This document shows, in pieces, positions 13,488 to 22,178 of a stretch of DNA of 25,414 nucleotides. Under the pieces are notes generated by a model, which was not told the DNA's origin, searched no databases, and was given only the letters and a program-made list of their open reading frames with translations. Every line of letters starts with the position of its first letter. Position 1 is the stretch's first letter. Made by a program: the position numbers and the translations under genes. This DNA comes from Anaerolineaceae bacterium UBA2274 (GTDB lineage Bacteria; Chloroflexota; Anaerolineae; Anaerolineales; Anaerolineaceae): contig DDWY01000004.1 in NCBI GenBank assembly GCA_002347705.1, positions 1 through 25,414 of the forward strand, in the 5' to 3' direction.

Positions 13488-15434
13488 TTACCCAAACATG
13501 ACACACTCGTAGGGCGGGAGCCAGAGGGTGCCGCCCTCCGTAAATTCCGGCTTGCCAAACAAAATGCTTCTATGATCCAACATGTTTTGCCTGACCACCC
13601 ACTCAGGGATGGCGTGCTCGCGTTCACTGAAATTCGCCAGGATCAGCAGTTGTTCGCCCTGATTGACCCGGGCAAAACCCAAAACAGATCCACTTCGGGT
13701 ATCGATTACTTCCAGTTTTCCTCCAGCCAACCCAGGTAAGGCTTTGCGCAGCGCGATCAATTCCCGCATTCCCTGAAAGACACGCCCAGGAATGGTGTTA
13801 GCATCCATCCGCTGCGAGTAGCGTTCAGGGTCAGCAGCAGCGCGGTGCACCCAACGGCTGTCGTTCTTGTGTTCAGGATCCTCGAGGTAACTGTAATCGT
13901 TCAAAGTCGCAATTTCATCCCCCAGGTAAATCAAGGGAATCCCACCAGCTGTCATCACCACAAAATGCAGCAGGAGAATACGTTTGATGGCTAACTCGAC
14001 CTCCTCCGGTCCTTCTTCAATCAAGGCTTTTTCAAGCCCAGCCAGTGAGGCGCAAGTGGCTGAGATGCGGCAATCCCCTGTTTTTGGGTTTTCCTGAAAG
14101 GGAAGCCCGCGCGCGAAACTGCCCGTGAACCGACCACGGTAGAACTCGTTCAAAAAGCGGCGGTGGTCGTAGGCATTGATACCCAATCTGGCGGCATCCT
14201 CGTCCGAAAAAGTCCAGCCAATGTCATCGTGACAGCGAACGTAATTGACCCAGGCGGTTCCTTCAGGGAGTTCAAATCGTTCTTCCAGTGCCTGCGAAAG
14301 CAAATTGACCTCACGCGTCGCCAGGCTGTTCCACAGCAGCGCCATCAACAGGGGGTTATAGGAAAGCTGGCATTCCAAAGGGGATATGTACTTGATCACT
14401 TCATCCGGATGCACGATTGCTTCAGATTTGAACAGGATGGAAGGGGCAACCACCTGCGTGATGGCATTGAAGCCCTGCAAAATGGTGTGCGCCTCCGGGA
14501 GGTTCTCGCAGGAGGTGCCGAGTTCTTTCCAGATAAACGCCACCGCATCCAGCCGGAAGATCTCCACTCCCTGGTTAGCCAGGAAAAGCATCTCTTCGCT
14601 GACACGGTTAAAGACCACCGGGTTGCTGTAATCCAGGTCCCATTGATAGGAATGAAAAGTGGTCCAGACCCAGGAGTTGATGTCTTCAAACCAGGTAAAA
14701 GCTCCCGGGTGTTCGTCCGGGAAGATTTCTCTCAGATTTTTTTCGTAAAGGTCGGGCACAGTGCGGTCTGGGAAAATGCCGTACATGTCGCGGTAATCCG
14801 GGTCGCCTGCTTTGGCTTTGAGTGCCCATTCGTGTTCATCGGAGGTGTGGTTGATCACCAGGTCCAACACCAGGCTGATGCCTGCGGCGCGCAGTTCTCG
14901 CGAAAGCAGTGCCAATTCAGCCATGCTACCCAGTGGGGGATGAACTTCCCGGAAAGAGCTGACCGCATAGCCGCCATCGTTTTCAGGTTCAGGCATTTTA
15001 AAGAGGGGCATGAGGTGCAAATAAGTCAGTCCGAGCTCTTTGAAATACGGAATTTTGGAGCGGATCCCTTCCAGGTTGCCCGCGAAAAGATCCACATAAC
15101 ACACGCCGCCCAACACCTGGTTGGATTGGAACCAAAGTGGGTTCTGCTCTCGCTGCCGGTCAAGCTCGCGCAAATCTGCAGGTCGTTCGAAAGATGCCTG
15201 TGCCATACTTTTCAACAGGTTTTCAAAGTGATAGAGCATGTCATAGCGTTTGCCGTAAAGGCGATGATAAAGTTGGAACAGGTGGTCAAAATGGGTTTCG
15301 AGATGCTGTTTAAAAGCCTGCCAGGCTTGTGGGTCTCCTTGAATAGAAACGGTCAGCTCTTGTTCCAAGTTGGGTAAGAGACGTGCCAGCACGCGGCTGG
15401 CTTCGCGATGGAGGTCTAAAATTCCAGCTTTCAT
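13488..15434 (-). CDS. Amylosucrase (GH13 subfamily 4)
   Basis: A 648-residue cytoplasmic glucosyltransferase that transfers glucose from sucrose to a growing alpha-1,4-glucan and releases fructose. The layout follows Neisseria polysaccharea amylosucrase (636 residues): a helical N-terminal domain (about 1-95), the (beta/alpha)8 barrel, and a C-terminal beta domain. Active-site residues are visible: Arg294 and nucleophile Asp296 (EIFRLDAVAF), acid/base Glu338 (FKSEAIVHPDEV), and His402-Asp403 (VRCHDDIGWTF). Long identical blocks such as GTSCENLP, LATREVNLL and RCHDDIGWTF distinguish it from amylases and sucrose phosphorylase. Its start overlaps the stop of the fructokinase gene by 4 bp (ATGA), so both products of sucrose cleavage are handled by one coupled transcript. 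Confidence 0.93.
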   Translation of the reverse strand: MKAGILDLHREASRVLARLLPNLEQELTVSIQGDPQAWQAFKQHLETHFDHLFQLYHRLYGKRYDMLYHFENLLKSMAQASFERPADLRELDRQREQNPLWFQSNQVLGGVCYVDLFAGNLEGIRSKIPYFKELGLTYLHLMPLFKMPEPENDGGYAVSSFREVHPPLGSMAELALLSRELRAAGISLVLDLVINHTSDEHEWALKAKAGDPDYRDMYGIFPDRTVPDLYEKNLREIFPDEHPGAFTWFEDINSWVWTTFHSYQWDLDYSNPVVFNRVSEEMLFLANQGVEIFRLDAVAFIWKELGTSCENLPEAHTILQGFNAITQVVAPSILFKSEAIVHPDEVIKYISPLECQLSYNPLLMALLWNSLATREVNLLSQALEERFELPEGTAWVNYVRCHDDIGWTFSDEDAARLGINAYDHRRFLNEFYRGRFTGSFARGLPFQENPKTGDCRISATCASLAGLEKALIEEGPEEVELAIKRILLLHFVVMTAGGIPLIYLGDEIATLNDYSYLEDPEHKNDSRWVHRAAADPERYSQRMDANTIPGRVFQGMRELIALRKALPGLAGGKLEVIDTRSGSVLGFARVNQGEQLLILANFSEREHAIPEWVVRQNMLDHRSILFGKPEFTEGGTLWLPPYECVMFG

Positions 15435-16336
15435 TGAGCCGCCTCCAAGGCCTGATGCGCCAGGGCAAATGCGCCGTACAAACCCGCTTTGCCTTCCAAG
15501 CCAGTCAGGACGATATAAGATTCAAGATGCTGCGCGATCAAGGGTGTCTGCATGTAACCATTGAGTAAAAGTGCAAATTTATCCCGGATCATTGGCAGCA
15601 GTTGCTCCTGCGCCATAACGCCGCCGCCCAGGATGATCCTTTCCGGGGCAAGGGCACAGGTCACAGAAACCAGTGCCAGGGCGATGTAATGGGCTTCCAA
15701 TGCCCAGGCAGGGTGTTTCGGGGGCAGCTGGTCGCCTCTCAATCCCCAGCGTTTTTCAATTGCCGGACCCGAAGCCAGTCCTTCGAAACATGCGCCGTGG
15801 AAGGGACAAATCCCCGGGAAGGGATCCTGCTCAGGGTCGCGTGCCAACATGATGTGCCCCATCTCGGGATGCAAGAAGCCGTGCACCAGATTGCCCTCTG
15901 CAATCACGCCTGCCCCAATCCCGGTGCCGATGGTGAAATAGACCAGATTTTTCAGTCCTTTGCCCGCTCCCCAGAGGGACTCAGCCAGAACAGCGCCGTT
16001 GACATCCGTATCAAAAGCAATGGGCAGATCGAGTCTTTGCTTGAAAAAGCCTACCACATCCGCGCCAGCCCAGCCGGGTTTTGGGGTGGCAAGAATATGC
16101 CCATAGCCCTTTGAAGTGGGACGGGGGTCCAGCGGCCCAAAACAGGCAATGCCTAGCGATCGAATGGTGCCAAGGCTGCTTTGCTGCTGGAAAAATTCGG
16201 CACATCCAGAGAGTGTTTGATCAGGACTGGTGGTGGGGATGCGCGTTTCAGCCAGGATGTGGTTGTTTTCGTCCGCGACCGCACATACAAACTTAGTTCC
16301 CCCACCTTCAATTCCGGCAAATAGAGTTTGAGTCAT
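15431..16336 (-). CDS. ROK-family fructokinase
   Basis: A 301-residue sugar kinase. I start it at the ATG at 16336 (MTQTLFAGIEGGGTKF), preceded by GGAGG 6 bases upstream; the in-frame TTG at 16348 is less likely. Features are the phosphate-binding GIEGGGTK (8-15), the catalytic Asp111 in DTDVNGAVLAE, TIGTGIGAGV (135-144), and the zinc-binding region HPEMGHI (156-162) with CPFHGACFEGLASGP (177-191), which is close to Bacillus fructokinases of the YdhR/GmuE type. It phosphorylates fructose, the by-product of the amylosucrase encoded next, with a 4-bp overlap. That coupling is the best argument for fructose rather than glucose or mannose as substrate. Confidence 0.9.
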   Translation of the reverse strand: MTQTLFAGIEGGGTKFVCAVADENNHILAETRIPTTSPDQTLSGCAEFFQQQSSLGTIRSLGIACFGPLDPRPTSKGYGHILATPKPGWAGADVVGFFKQRLDLPIAFDTDVNGAVLAESLWGAGKGLKNLVYFTIGTGIGAGVIAEGNLVHGFLHPEMGHIMLARDPEQDPFPGICPFHGACFEGLASGPAIEKRWGLRGDQLPPKHPAWALEAHYIALALVSVTCALAPERIILGGGVMAQEQLLPMIRDKFALLLNGYMQTPLIAQHLESYIVLTGLEGKAGLYGAFALAHQALEAAQ

Positions 16337-16561
16337 CAGAACCTCCAAAGTAGAAGGATAGTTTAGCAGTTAATTGTTAGAAAAGGTTAAATGACATGTA
16401 GAGTAAAACCTTTCCTGTGCATAAAGTAGTGCGTAAAGTGGACTTTTATCGGAAACATAGTCCTGTTGTAAAAAAAACTGGAGAGGCAATTCGTTAGAGG
16501 TGGTTCCAAGTTCACAGGTGCAGACACTCGCTCTAAGTTTGTCCCATGCCGATCACTGTCT

Positions 16562-18253
16562 CTACTGCTTATCTGATCCCAAATAGCCAGGTTGTGGGGC
16601 GTTGGGACCAGTCGGAACATTGGGCTTGTCCGGACCCAATGGTTTCAGCCAGACAAAAGCGTAGGGCGCAAGCGCGTAATCGCCAGGCAGGATGGTTTCA
16701 CCGGTGAGGAGGTCGGTGAACGCCGCGGCCGTTTCCGGGATCCAGCCGCTCACTTCCTCTCCCCTCAGATTGTTCAGCACCACCACCCGTTCCCCTTGCC
16801 AGGATCGCTGGTAGGCAACAATTGCCTTGGAATCAAAACTGAAGGCTTTCCAGGCAAAATCTCCTCTGCCAAAAAGGGCGTGTTCCTTCCGCACCCTGAT
16901 CATGTGCCGCAGGCGGTTAAGCAAAGAGTCCGGGTCAGCTTCCTGTGCCGCGACGTTCACCCATTGATACCCGTAAACTTCATCTTTGATCACCGGCGCG
17001 TACAGTTTCGCGGGATCCGCGTCTGAAAATCCGGCGTTCAGCGAGCCATCCCACTGCATTGGCGTGCGCAATCCATTCCGGTCAAACAGGTCCACGTCAT
17101 CCCCCATGCCAATTTCATCCCCATAGTACAGGAAGGGCGAGCCCACCATTGTCAGCAGCATCGAGTGCATCAACAGTATTTTCCGCTGGTCATTTTCCAT
17201 CAAAGGCGCCAATCTTCGCCGGATGCCCATGTTGATCCGCTGCTTTGGATCAGGCGCATAAAACTCCCACATCCACTGGCGTTCTTCCGGGGTTACCATC
17301 TCGAGCGTCAGTTCGTCATGGCAGCGCAAGAAGCTCCCCCACTGACAGCCTTCCGGCAAAACGGGCGTGCGAGCCAGGATCTCCTCAATCGGTGTGCGGT
17401 CCGCCTTCGCCAGCGCCATAAACAGCCGCGGCATGAGCGGAAAATGGAAGTTCATGTGCATTTCATCTCCGTCGCCAAAATACTCAATCACATCCTCTGG
17501 CCACTGGTTTGCTTCGCTCAGTAGGAGCGTGTCGGGGCTGTATTCATCCACAAATTTGCGCATCCTTTTCAAGAAAGCGTGCGTTTCGGGCAAATTTTCA
17601 CAATTCGTGCCTTCCCGCTCAAACAGGTACGGCGGGGCATCTACGCGCAGTCCATCCGCCCCCAAATCAATCCAAAACCTGACCACATCCAGCATTGCCT
17701 GCTGGACTTCTTCGTTATCGTAATTCAGATCAGGCTGGGTTGAATAAAACCTGTGCCAAAAGTACTGCCCCCTCAATGGGTCATAAGTCCAGTTGGAGCT
17801 TTCCGTGTCAGTAAAAATGATCCTTGCGTCTGTGTATTTCTGATCGGTGTCAGACCAAACATACCAATCACGATATTTTGTGTGCTGCGGGTGCTGCGGA
17901 TCACGCGATGCCTGGAACCAAAGGTGTTGGTCGGAGGTATGATTTGGGATGATCTCCACAATAATCTTCAGACCCCGTTCGTGAGCCTGTTCAATCAGCG
18001 TTTTGAAGTCGTCCAGATTGCCATAAGCAGGGAATATGTCACAAAAATCGCTCACGTCATAGCCATCATCTCGCAGCGGAGAAGGCATAATCGGCAGAAG
18101 CCAGATCGCATCCACCCCCAAGGCTTTTATGTAACCCAATTTGGAAGTCAAACCCGGTAAGTCCCCCCAGCCGTCAGCGTCCGAATCCTTGAAGGCACGG
18201 GTATTGAGTTCCATAAAAATAGCATCTTTGTACCATGGGGTTTCTTGAAGCAT
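16562..18253 (-). CDS. treS: Trehalose synthase-type GH13 enzyme (maltose alpha-D-glucosyltransferase)
   Basis: A 563-residue GH13 protein. It begins MLQETPWYKDAIFMELNTRAF after AGAGG. The barrel carries nucleophile Asp205 (GADGLRVDAPPYLFEREG), acid/base Glu247 (LLLSEANQWPED) and transition-state Asp313 (LRCHDELTLEMV). The block EREGTNCENLPETHAFLKR is characteristic of TreS, which interconverts maltose and trehalose. No maltokinase domain is fused. DAPPY replaces the usual DAVPY, a small deviation, so a related glucosidase activity cannot be excluded. The last 25 residues form a Pro/Gly-rich tail. It follows the permease genes on the same strand after a strong hairpin, and precedes the fructokinase/amylosucrase pair by 225 bp. 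Confidence 0.8.
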   Translation of the reverse strand: MLQETPWYKDAIFMELNTRAFKDSDADGWGDLPGLTSKLGYIKALGVDAIWLLPIMPSPLRDDGYDVSDFCDIFPAYGNLDDFKTLIEQAHERGLKIIVEIIPNHTSDQHLWFQASRDPQHPQHTKYRDWYVWSDTDQKYTDARIIFTDTESSNWTYDPLRGQYFWHRFYSTQPDLNYDNEEVQQAMLDVVRFWIDLGADGLRVDAPPYLFEREGTNCENLPETHAFLKRMRKFVDEYSPDTLLLSEANQWPEDVIEYFGDGDEMHMNFHFPLMPRLFMALAKADRTPIEEILARTPVLPEGCQWGSFLRCHDELTLEMVTPEERQWMWEFYAPDPKQRINMGIRRRLAPLMENDQRKILLMHSMLLTMVGSPFLYYGDEIGMGDDVDLFDRNGLRTPMQWDGSLNAGFSDADPAKLYAPVIKDEVYGYQWVNVAAQEADPDSLLNRLRHMIRVRKEHALFGRGDFAWKAFSFDSKAIVAYQRSWQGERVVVLNNLRGEEVSGWIPETAAAFTDLLTGETILPGDYALAPYAFVWLKPLGPDKPNVPTGPNAPQPGYLGSDKQ

Positions 18254-18399
18254 GGTGAACCTCTTACATCACTTTATTTTTAACAAATTTTATTCTCTTA
18301 AAATGAGGGGGCGTTACAAAACAAGCATGGAAAGAAATTCCATCGGCATTTTGAACCAACCTCCCGCATTTAACCATAGGCAAGGGTTCTGTTGAATCA

Positions 18400-18430
18400 A
18401 TCACGCTGGTCCCAAAAGAACCAGCGTGAT
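18400..18430 (-). promoter_or_regulatory. Hairpin between the AglG-like permease gene and treS
   Basis: ATCACGCTGGT (18400-18410) and ACCAGCGTGAT (18420-18430) form a perfect 11-bp stem with a 9-base loop, 9 bases after the permease stop. The minus strand shows no U-tract beyond it (TGATTCAACAG), so it may be a Rho-independent-like attenuator, a 3' stabiliser of the transporter message or a processing site. Confidence 0.65.
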
Positions 18431-18439
18431 GATTAAGAG

Positions 18440-19543
18440 CTAACCTTTGACCGAGCCGGCCATCATGCCGCGTACGAAGTAACGCTGCAATCCCAGGAAT
18501 ACGAGTAAAGGCAGAATCATACTGACAAAAGCTGCCGAGGTCATCAAGTGCCAGTCCTGTCCCTTTTCTCCAACCAAACTGGCAACCGCGATGGTAACCG
18601 TCTGGTTCTTCTCTCCCAGGAAGACCAGGGCAACCAGGTAGTCGTTCCAGAGCCACAGGAACTGGAAGATGGCGAAGGATGCCAGAGCAGGAACGGACAG
18701 AGGCAGAATCAGTTTAGTAAAGATGGTGAAGTTGGAAGCTCCGTCAATGTAGGAGGATTCCAACAATTCACGGGGAATAGTGCTAATGTAATTGAAGAGC
18801 AGGTAGGTAGCCAACGGCAGACCAAAGCCAGTATGCGCCAACCAGATGCCCAAAAACGTACCATTGAGTCCCATGCTCACATAATCCTTGAGGACAGGAA
18901 CCAGGGCAATCTGCAAAGGCACTACCAGCAAAGCCACAATGATGGTAAAGATGATGTTCCGGCCGGGGAACTCCAGCCAGGCAAAGCCGAATGCGGCGAA
19001 TGCCGCAATCAGGATTGGGATAATCGTGCCTGGAATGGTGACTGCCAACGAGTTGAGGAAAGCGCCACCCAGATTGTTCCCGGTACGGGTGATGGTTTGT
19101 CCTTCAGCGTTTTTATAACTGATCGTTTTTCCACCGATCACGTCCGAGTAGTTTTTTAAGGTCAGATTGGTTGCAAAACCGACCCAACGTCTCTCAGAAA
19201 CAATAGCGGTCCGAGTGCGTTTATTGCCATACCAGGAAATCAGACGGCCGTCATCCAATTCAACCGTATTGCGAAACTCTTCGAAGGTGGCGGTTTTGCC
19301 TAATATTTCAAAGGGACCATCGAGGTCTACAGATTCCGGGAGGACGATACGCTCCACCTCAACATTCTCTTTGTGGGGGAAAACCTGCCACCAGCCACTG
19401 CGGAAGATATCTTCGCTGGGGCGGAACGAGGTAATCAGAATGCCGAGTATGGGAATCAACCAGATGACACAAATCACGATCAGGATGAAATTGTTCCAAA
19501 AGGCGGACTTTTCCTTGGCGGTTTTTAAGGTTTTCTTAGCCAT
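18440..19543 (-). CDS. Alpha-glucoside ABC transporter permease (AglG/MalG-like)
   Basis: A 367-residue inner-membrane permease. The first helix (about 16-40) is followed by a long periplasmic segment (about 45-150, RSGWWQVFPHK to TRTGNNLGG), which is characteristic of AglG rather than MalG. The membrane core follows, with the conserved EAA-type coupling loop ELLESSYIDGASNFTIFTKLILPLSVPA and WNDYLVALVFLG. It pairs with the AglF-like permease; the start and preceding stop share one base (TGATG), and AAGGGGG is the ribosome site. Substrates of this family are sucrose, maltose, trehalose and related alpha-glucosides. Confidence 0.9.
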   Translation of the reverse strand: MAKKTLKTAKEKSAFWNNFILIVICVIWLIPILGILITSFRPSEDIFRSGWWQVFPHKENVEVERIVLPESVDLDGPFEILGKTATFEEFRNTVELDDGRLISWYGNKRTRTAIVSERRWVGFATNLTLKNYSDVIGGKTISYKNAEGQTITRTGNNLGGAFLNSLAVTIPGTIIPILIAAFAAFGFAWLEFPGRNIIFTIIVALLVVPLQIALVPVLKDYVSMGLNGTFLGIWLAHTGFGLPLATYLLFNYISTIPRELLESSYIDGASNFTIFTKLILPLSVPALASFAIFQFLWLWNDYLVALVFLGEKNQTVTIAVASLVGEKGQDWHLMTSAAFVSMILPLLVFLGLQRYFVRGMMAGSVKG

Positions 19544-20685
19544 CAGAACCCCCTTCTTGATTTACTAAATTGGCGAACATTATTGAAAATAATCGGTGTG
19601 ACGAGCAACAGCAGCACAATAGCGATGGCCGAGGCTTTGCCCGCGTCGTTATAGGTAAAGCTTTGCAGGTAAAACTCATTAGCAATCACGTTAGTGCCGT
19701 TGTTACCACCAGTCATCACGCGTACGATGTCAAAAGTCTTCAGACTAAAGATCACAATAGTAGTGGTTACCGTCAGCAGGGTCCCTTTAATATAGGGCAC
19801 AATGATTGAGAAAAAGGCTTTTATCTCGGAGGCACCATCGATACGAGCCGCTTCCAACAATTCAGCTGGCACGCCTTTGATAGCGCTGGAGAGAATCACC
19901 ATGGCATAGCCAGTCTGCAGCCAAATCATGATGATAATGAGTAAAAAGTTGTTCCACGGTGAAAGACTCAACCACGGTTGTGGCGTGCCTCCCAGTGCTG
20001 TGACGATTGCATTCAACAAGCCAATTTCCTGGATACCCACGCCAGTGCCTTTATAGGTGTAAATGAACTTCCAGATAACACCGGCTCCAACAAAAGAGAT
20101 CGCCATGGGTGTAAAGATGATTGACTTATAAATCACTTCAGCTCTGGTGCGGTCTGCCAGGGTTGCGATCAGCAATCCCAGCCCCACACTGAAAGCCGTG
20201 CCAAATACCAGCCACAACAAGTTGTTTCGGAAGGTTTCGAGCATGCGCGGATCGGTGAAAGCAAATATGTAATTGTCAAATCCGACCCATTCGGTTCCCA
20301 AATAGTTTCGGAAACTGGCAATCAATGAGCGAAACACCGGGATTGCCAGGAACCATGCCATAATTGCCACTGCTGGACCCACAAAAACAAACGGCTGCAG
20401 CACTCTGGAAGCTTTTTTGGGCAATTTCATGACAAGCCAGTTAGTGACCACATAGAGCAAGGCAACACCGCCAACACCCCAAACAATCGCCACTAAAACT
20501 TGAACAATTTGGGGAGCTTGAGCTCTTTGAAGAAATAAATATCCCTGCCACAAAACCAAAAAAGTCACGGCAGGGACGAAAATAGATACCAGAATTTGAC
20601 CCAGAGTGGTGCCAAACCACGTAAGAATCTTGTTTATCCTATTATTGCCATCTGGTGTTGGTGTTTTAGCTTCTATTACACTCAT
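19543..20685 (-). CDS. Alpha-glucoside ABC transporter permease (AglF/MalF-like)
   Basis: A 380-residue membrane protein, longer at its N-terminus than a minimal permease, with extra hydrophobic segments (about 25-90) before the core. The coupling loop ELLEAARIDGASEIKAFFSIIVPYIKGTL is intact, followed by TFDIVRVMTGGNNGTNV as usual in AglF-like proteins. GAGGAGGTGA precedes the ATG. It overlaps the next permease by one base. It follows the binding protein gene after a 101-bp gap occupied by a hairpin. No ATPase gene accompanies the operon; as in many carbohydrate importers, a shared MsmX/AglK-type ATPase elsewhere is presumably used. Confidence 0.9.
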   Translation of the reverse strand: MSVIEAKTPTPDGNNRINKILTWFGTTLGQILVSIFVPAVTFLVLWQGYLFLQRAQAPQIVQVLVAIVWGVGGVALLYVVTNWLVMKLPKKASRVLQPFVFVGPAVAIMAWFLAIPVFRSLIASFRNYLGTEWVGFDNYIFAFTDPRMLETFRNNLLWLVFGTAFSVGLGLLIATLADRTRAEVIYKSIIFTPMAISFVGAGVIWKFIYTYKGTGVGIQEIGLLNAIVTALGGTPQPWLSLSPWNNFLLIIIMIWLQTGYAMVILSSAIKGVPAELLEAARIDGASEIKAFFSIIVPYIKGTLLTVTTTIVIFSLKTFDIVRVMTGGNNGTNVIANEFYLQSFTYNDAGKASAIAIVLLLLVTPIIFNNVRQFSKSRRGF

Positions 20686-20719
20686 CCAGTCACCTCCTCA
20701 TCTGTTTGGAGTTTTTTTC

Positions 20720-20754
20720 TGGAGAGCAGGCTTGGATCTGGTGCCTGCTCTCCA
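20720..20754 (-). promoter_or_regulatory. Intercistronic hairpin 3' of the AglE-like gene
   Basis: TGGAGAGCAGGC (20720-20731) and GCCTGCTCTCCA (20743-20754) form a perfect 12-bp stem with an 11-base loop. It lies 32 bases after the binding-protein stop and 34 bases before the next start. In the transcribed direction it is followed by GAAAAAAACTCC, not a U-tract. It resembles the stabilising palindromes between binding-protein and permease genes such as malE-malF. Confidence 0.75.
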
Positions 20755-20786
20755 TTTATTCATGCTAACTTAATCTGGCTCCAGAA

Positions 20787-22160
20787 TTACTTGGGCCAGG
20801 AAGCATCAATCTGCTGCAGGGCTTCCTGCCGTGTGATTGAGCCGGAAACGTAATCGGTCATGTACTTCCAGAAGGTACCAGCACCAACAGCACCGGGCAT
20901 CATGTCTGAGCCGTCGAAGCGGAAGGTGGTGGCGTTGCGGATGGTTTCAGCTACGCCGCGGGTCACAGGATCCACATACCATTCAAGGTCAGCATCGTTG
21001 TGGGTCAGGATGGCGCCGCCCTGCTCAACCCAAACCTTGAGGGATTCACCGGTCGAGAAGTACTGGATAACTGCGCGCACTTCGGGACGATCATTGAAGA
21101 CGGCATAGATATCTCCAGCACCAAGTACTGGGCTGCCATGTTCTTCTTTAATACCAGGCAGGTAGAAGAAGGAATAGTCTACACCCGGAACAGCCTCTTC
21201 GGGGAAGAAGGTGGTCACAAAGTTACCCTGTCGGTTGAACCAGCATTTGGGCGGGTTTTCGAACATGGGTTTGGGGGCATCACCAAAGTTGATGGTGGGG
21301 ATGGCAGCACGACCGCCATAGACATAGGCGTCATTGAACCAGATGGCTTCGATGTAATCAAGCACTTCATTCATTTCCGGTGAGTCAAACTTGAGTTCAC
21401 CAGCGACCCATTTGTCGTAAGCATCAGCTCCAGCCACACGCAGCATCAGGTCTTCGATCCAGTCGGTCATGGTCCAGCCAGTAGCCGCACCAGATTCAAT
21501 GCCGATACACCAGGGGGTGTCGCCATCAGAAGCGATATCAGCGGTGAGTTGCATCATCTCATCCCAAGTAGTCGGGACTGTGTAACCAGCCTCATCGAAA
21601 GCCTTTTTGGGATAGAAAACGAAGGACTTACCATTGGCACGTGCCCAGATACCAGCAACAATGTCGCCATTGGGGCCGGTCATGGTGGCCAGATCTTGCC
21701 ATGCCTGACTGTAGTTGGTCTTGATCCAGTCAGGATTGATCAGGGTGTTCATATCAATGGCATAACCCTTTTCTACGGCATATCTTAACAAACCAGGTTG
21801 CGGATAGTCGACGATATCAGGACGATCGCCACCATCCAGGCGGATGTTGATGCTGGCTTCAAATTCCTTGGAGCCAGTATATTGAATATCGATGCCGGTT
21901 GCATCTTCAAATGCCTTGATGCTGTCATTAAAAACGACCTCATCCTGGTCAGTGAATGGACCAGCCATTGTAACAACTTTGCCACTGTACATGCCCGCAT
22001 AAGCATTGGCAAGTTCCTGTCCTTGTGGGAGGGCCGCCACCGTTTCGGCAGGTACTTCCACAACAGGTTCTTCAGCAGGGGCCGCCTGGCAAGCACCAAG
22101 CAGCATAGTCGCAATTAGCAATATTGCTAGTGCTGACCAAATAGTATTTTTCTTAAACAT
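20787..22160 (-). CDS. Extracellular alpha-glucoside-binding lipoprotein (AglE-like)
   Basis: A 457-residue binding protein of the carbohydrate ABC importer. The signal sequence MFKKNTIWSALAILLIATMLLGAC gives a lipobox with Cys24, followed by a short Glu/Pro/Val linker. The mature portion has family-1 solute-binding features: VVTMAGPFTDQDEVVF, FEDATGIDIQYTGSKEF near the N-terminus, DGGDRPDIVDYPQPG, the YTVPTTWDEMM segment and many aromatic residues. AAGGAGAAAC precedes the ATG. The resemblance is to AglE-type proteins; the precise sugar cannot be told from sequence, though the nearby amylosucrase makes sucrose the best guess. It is cotranscribed with lacI (18-bp gap). Confidence 0.88.
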   Translation of the reverse strand: MFKKNTIWSALAILLIATMLLGACQAAPAEEPVVEVPAETVAALPQGQELANAYAGMYSGKVVTMAGPFTDQDEVVFNDSIKAFEDATGIDIQYTGSKEFEASINIRLDGGDRPDIVDYPQPGLLRYAVEKGYAIDMNTLINPDWIKTNYSQAWQDLATMTGPNGDIVAGIWARANGKSFVFYPKKAFDEAGYTVPTTWDEMMQLTADIASDGDTPWCIGIESGAATGWTMTDWIEDLMLRVAGADAYDKWVAGELKFDSPEMNEVLDYIEAIWFNDAYVYGGRAAIPTINFGDAPKPMFENPPKCWFNRQGNFVTTFFPEEAVPGVDYSFFYLPGIKEEHGSPVLGAGDIYAVFNDRPEVRAVIQYFSTGESLKVWVEQGGAILTHNDADLEWYVDPVTRGVAETIRNATTFRFDGSDMMPGAVGAGTFWKYMTDYVSGSITRQEALQQIDASWPK

Positions 22161-22178
22161 AGTTTCTCCTTTGAAAAA

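Noticed and set aside
14163..15377. Long plus-strand open frame (404 codons) opposite amylosucrase
   Set aside because: It is the shadow of a well-supported GH13 gene with all catalytic residues. The opposite frame shows no recognisable domain.
16470..16477. T8 run on the minus strand after treS as an intrinsic terminator
   Set aside because: No stable stem immediately precedes the run (GCCTCTCCAG has no partner nearby), so I do not call a terminator.
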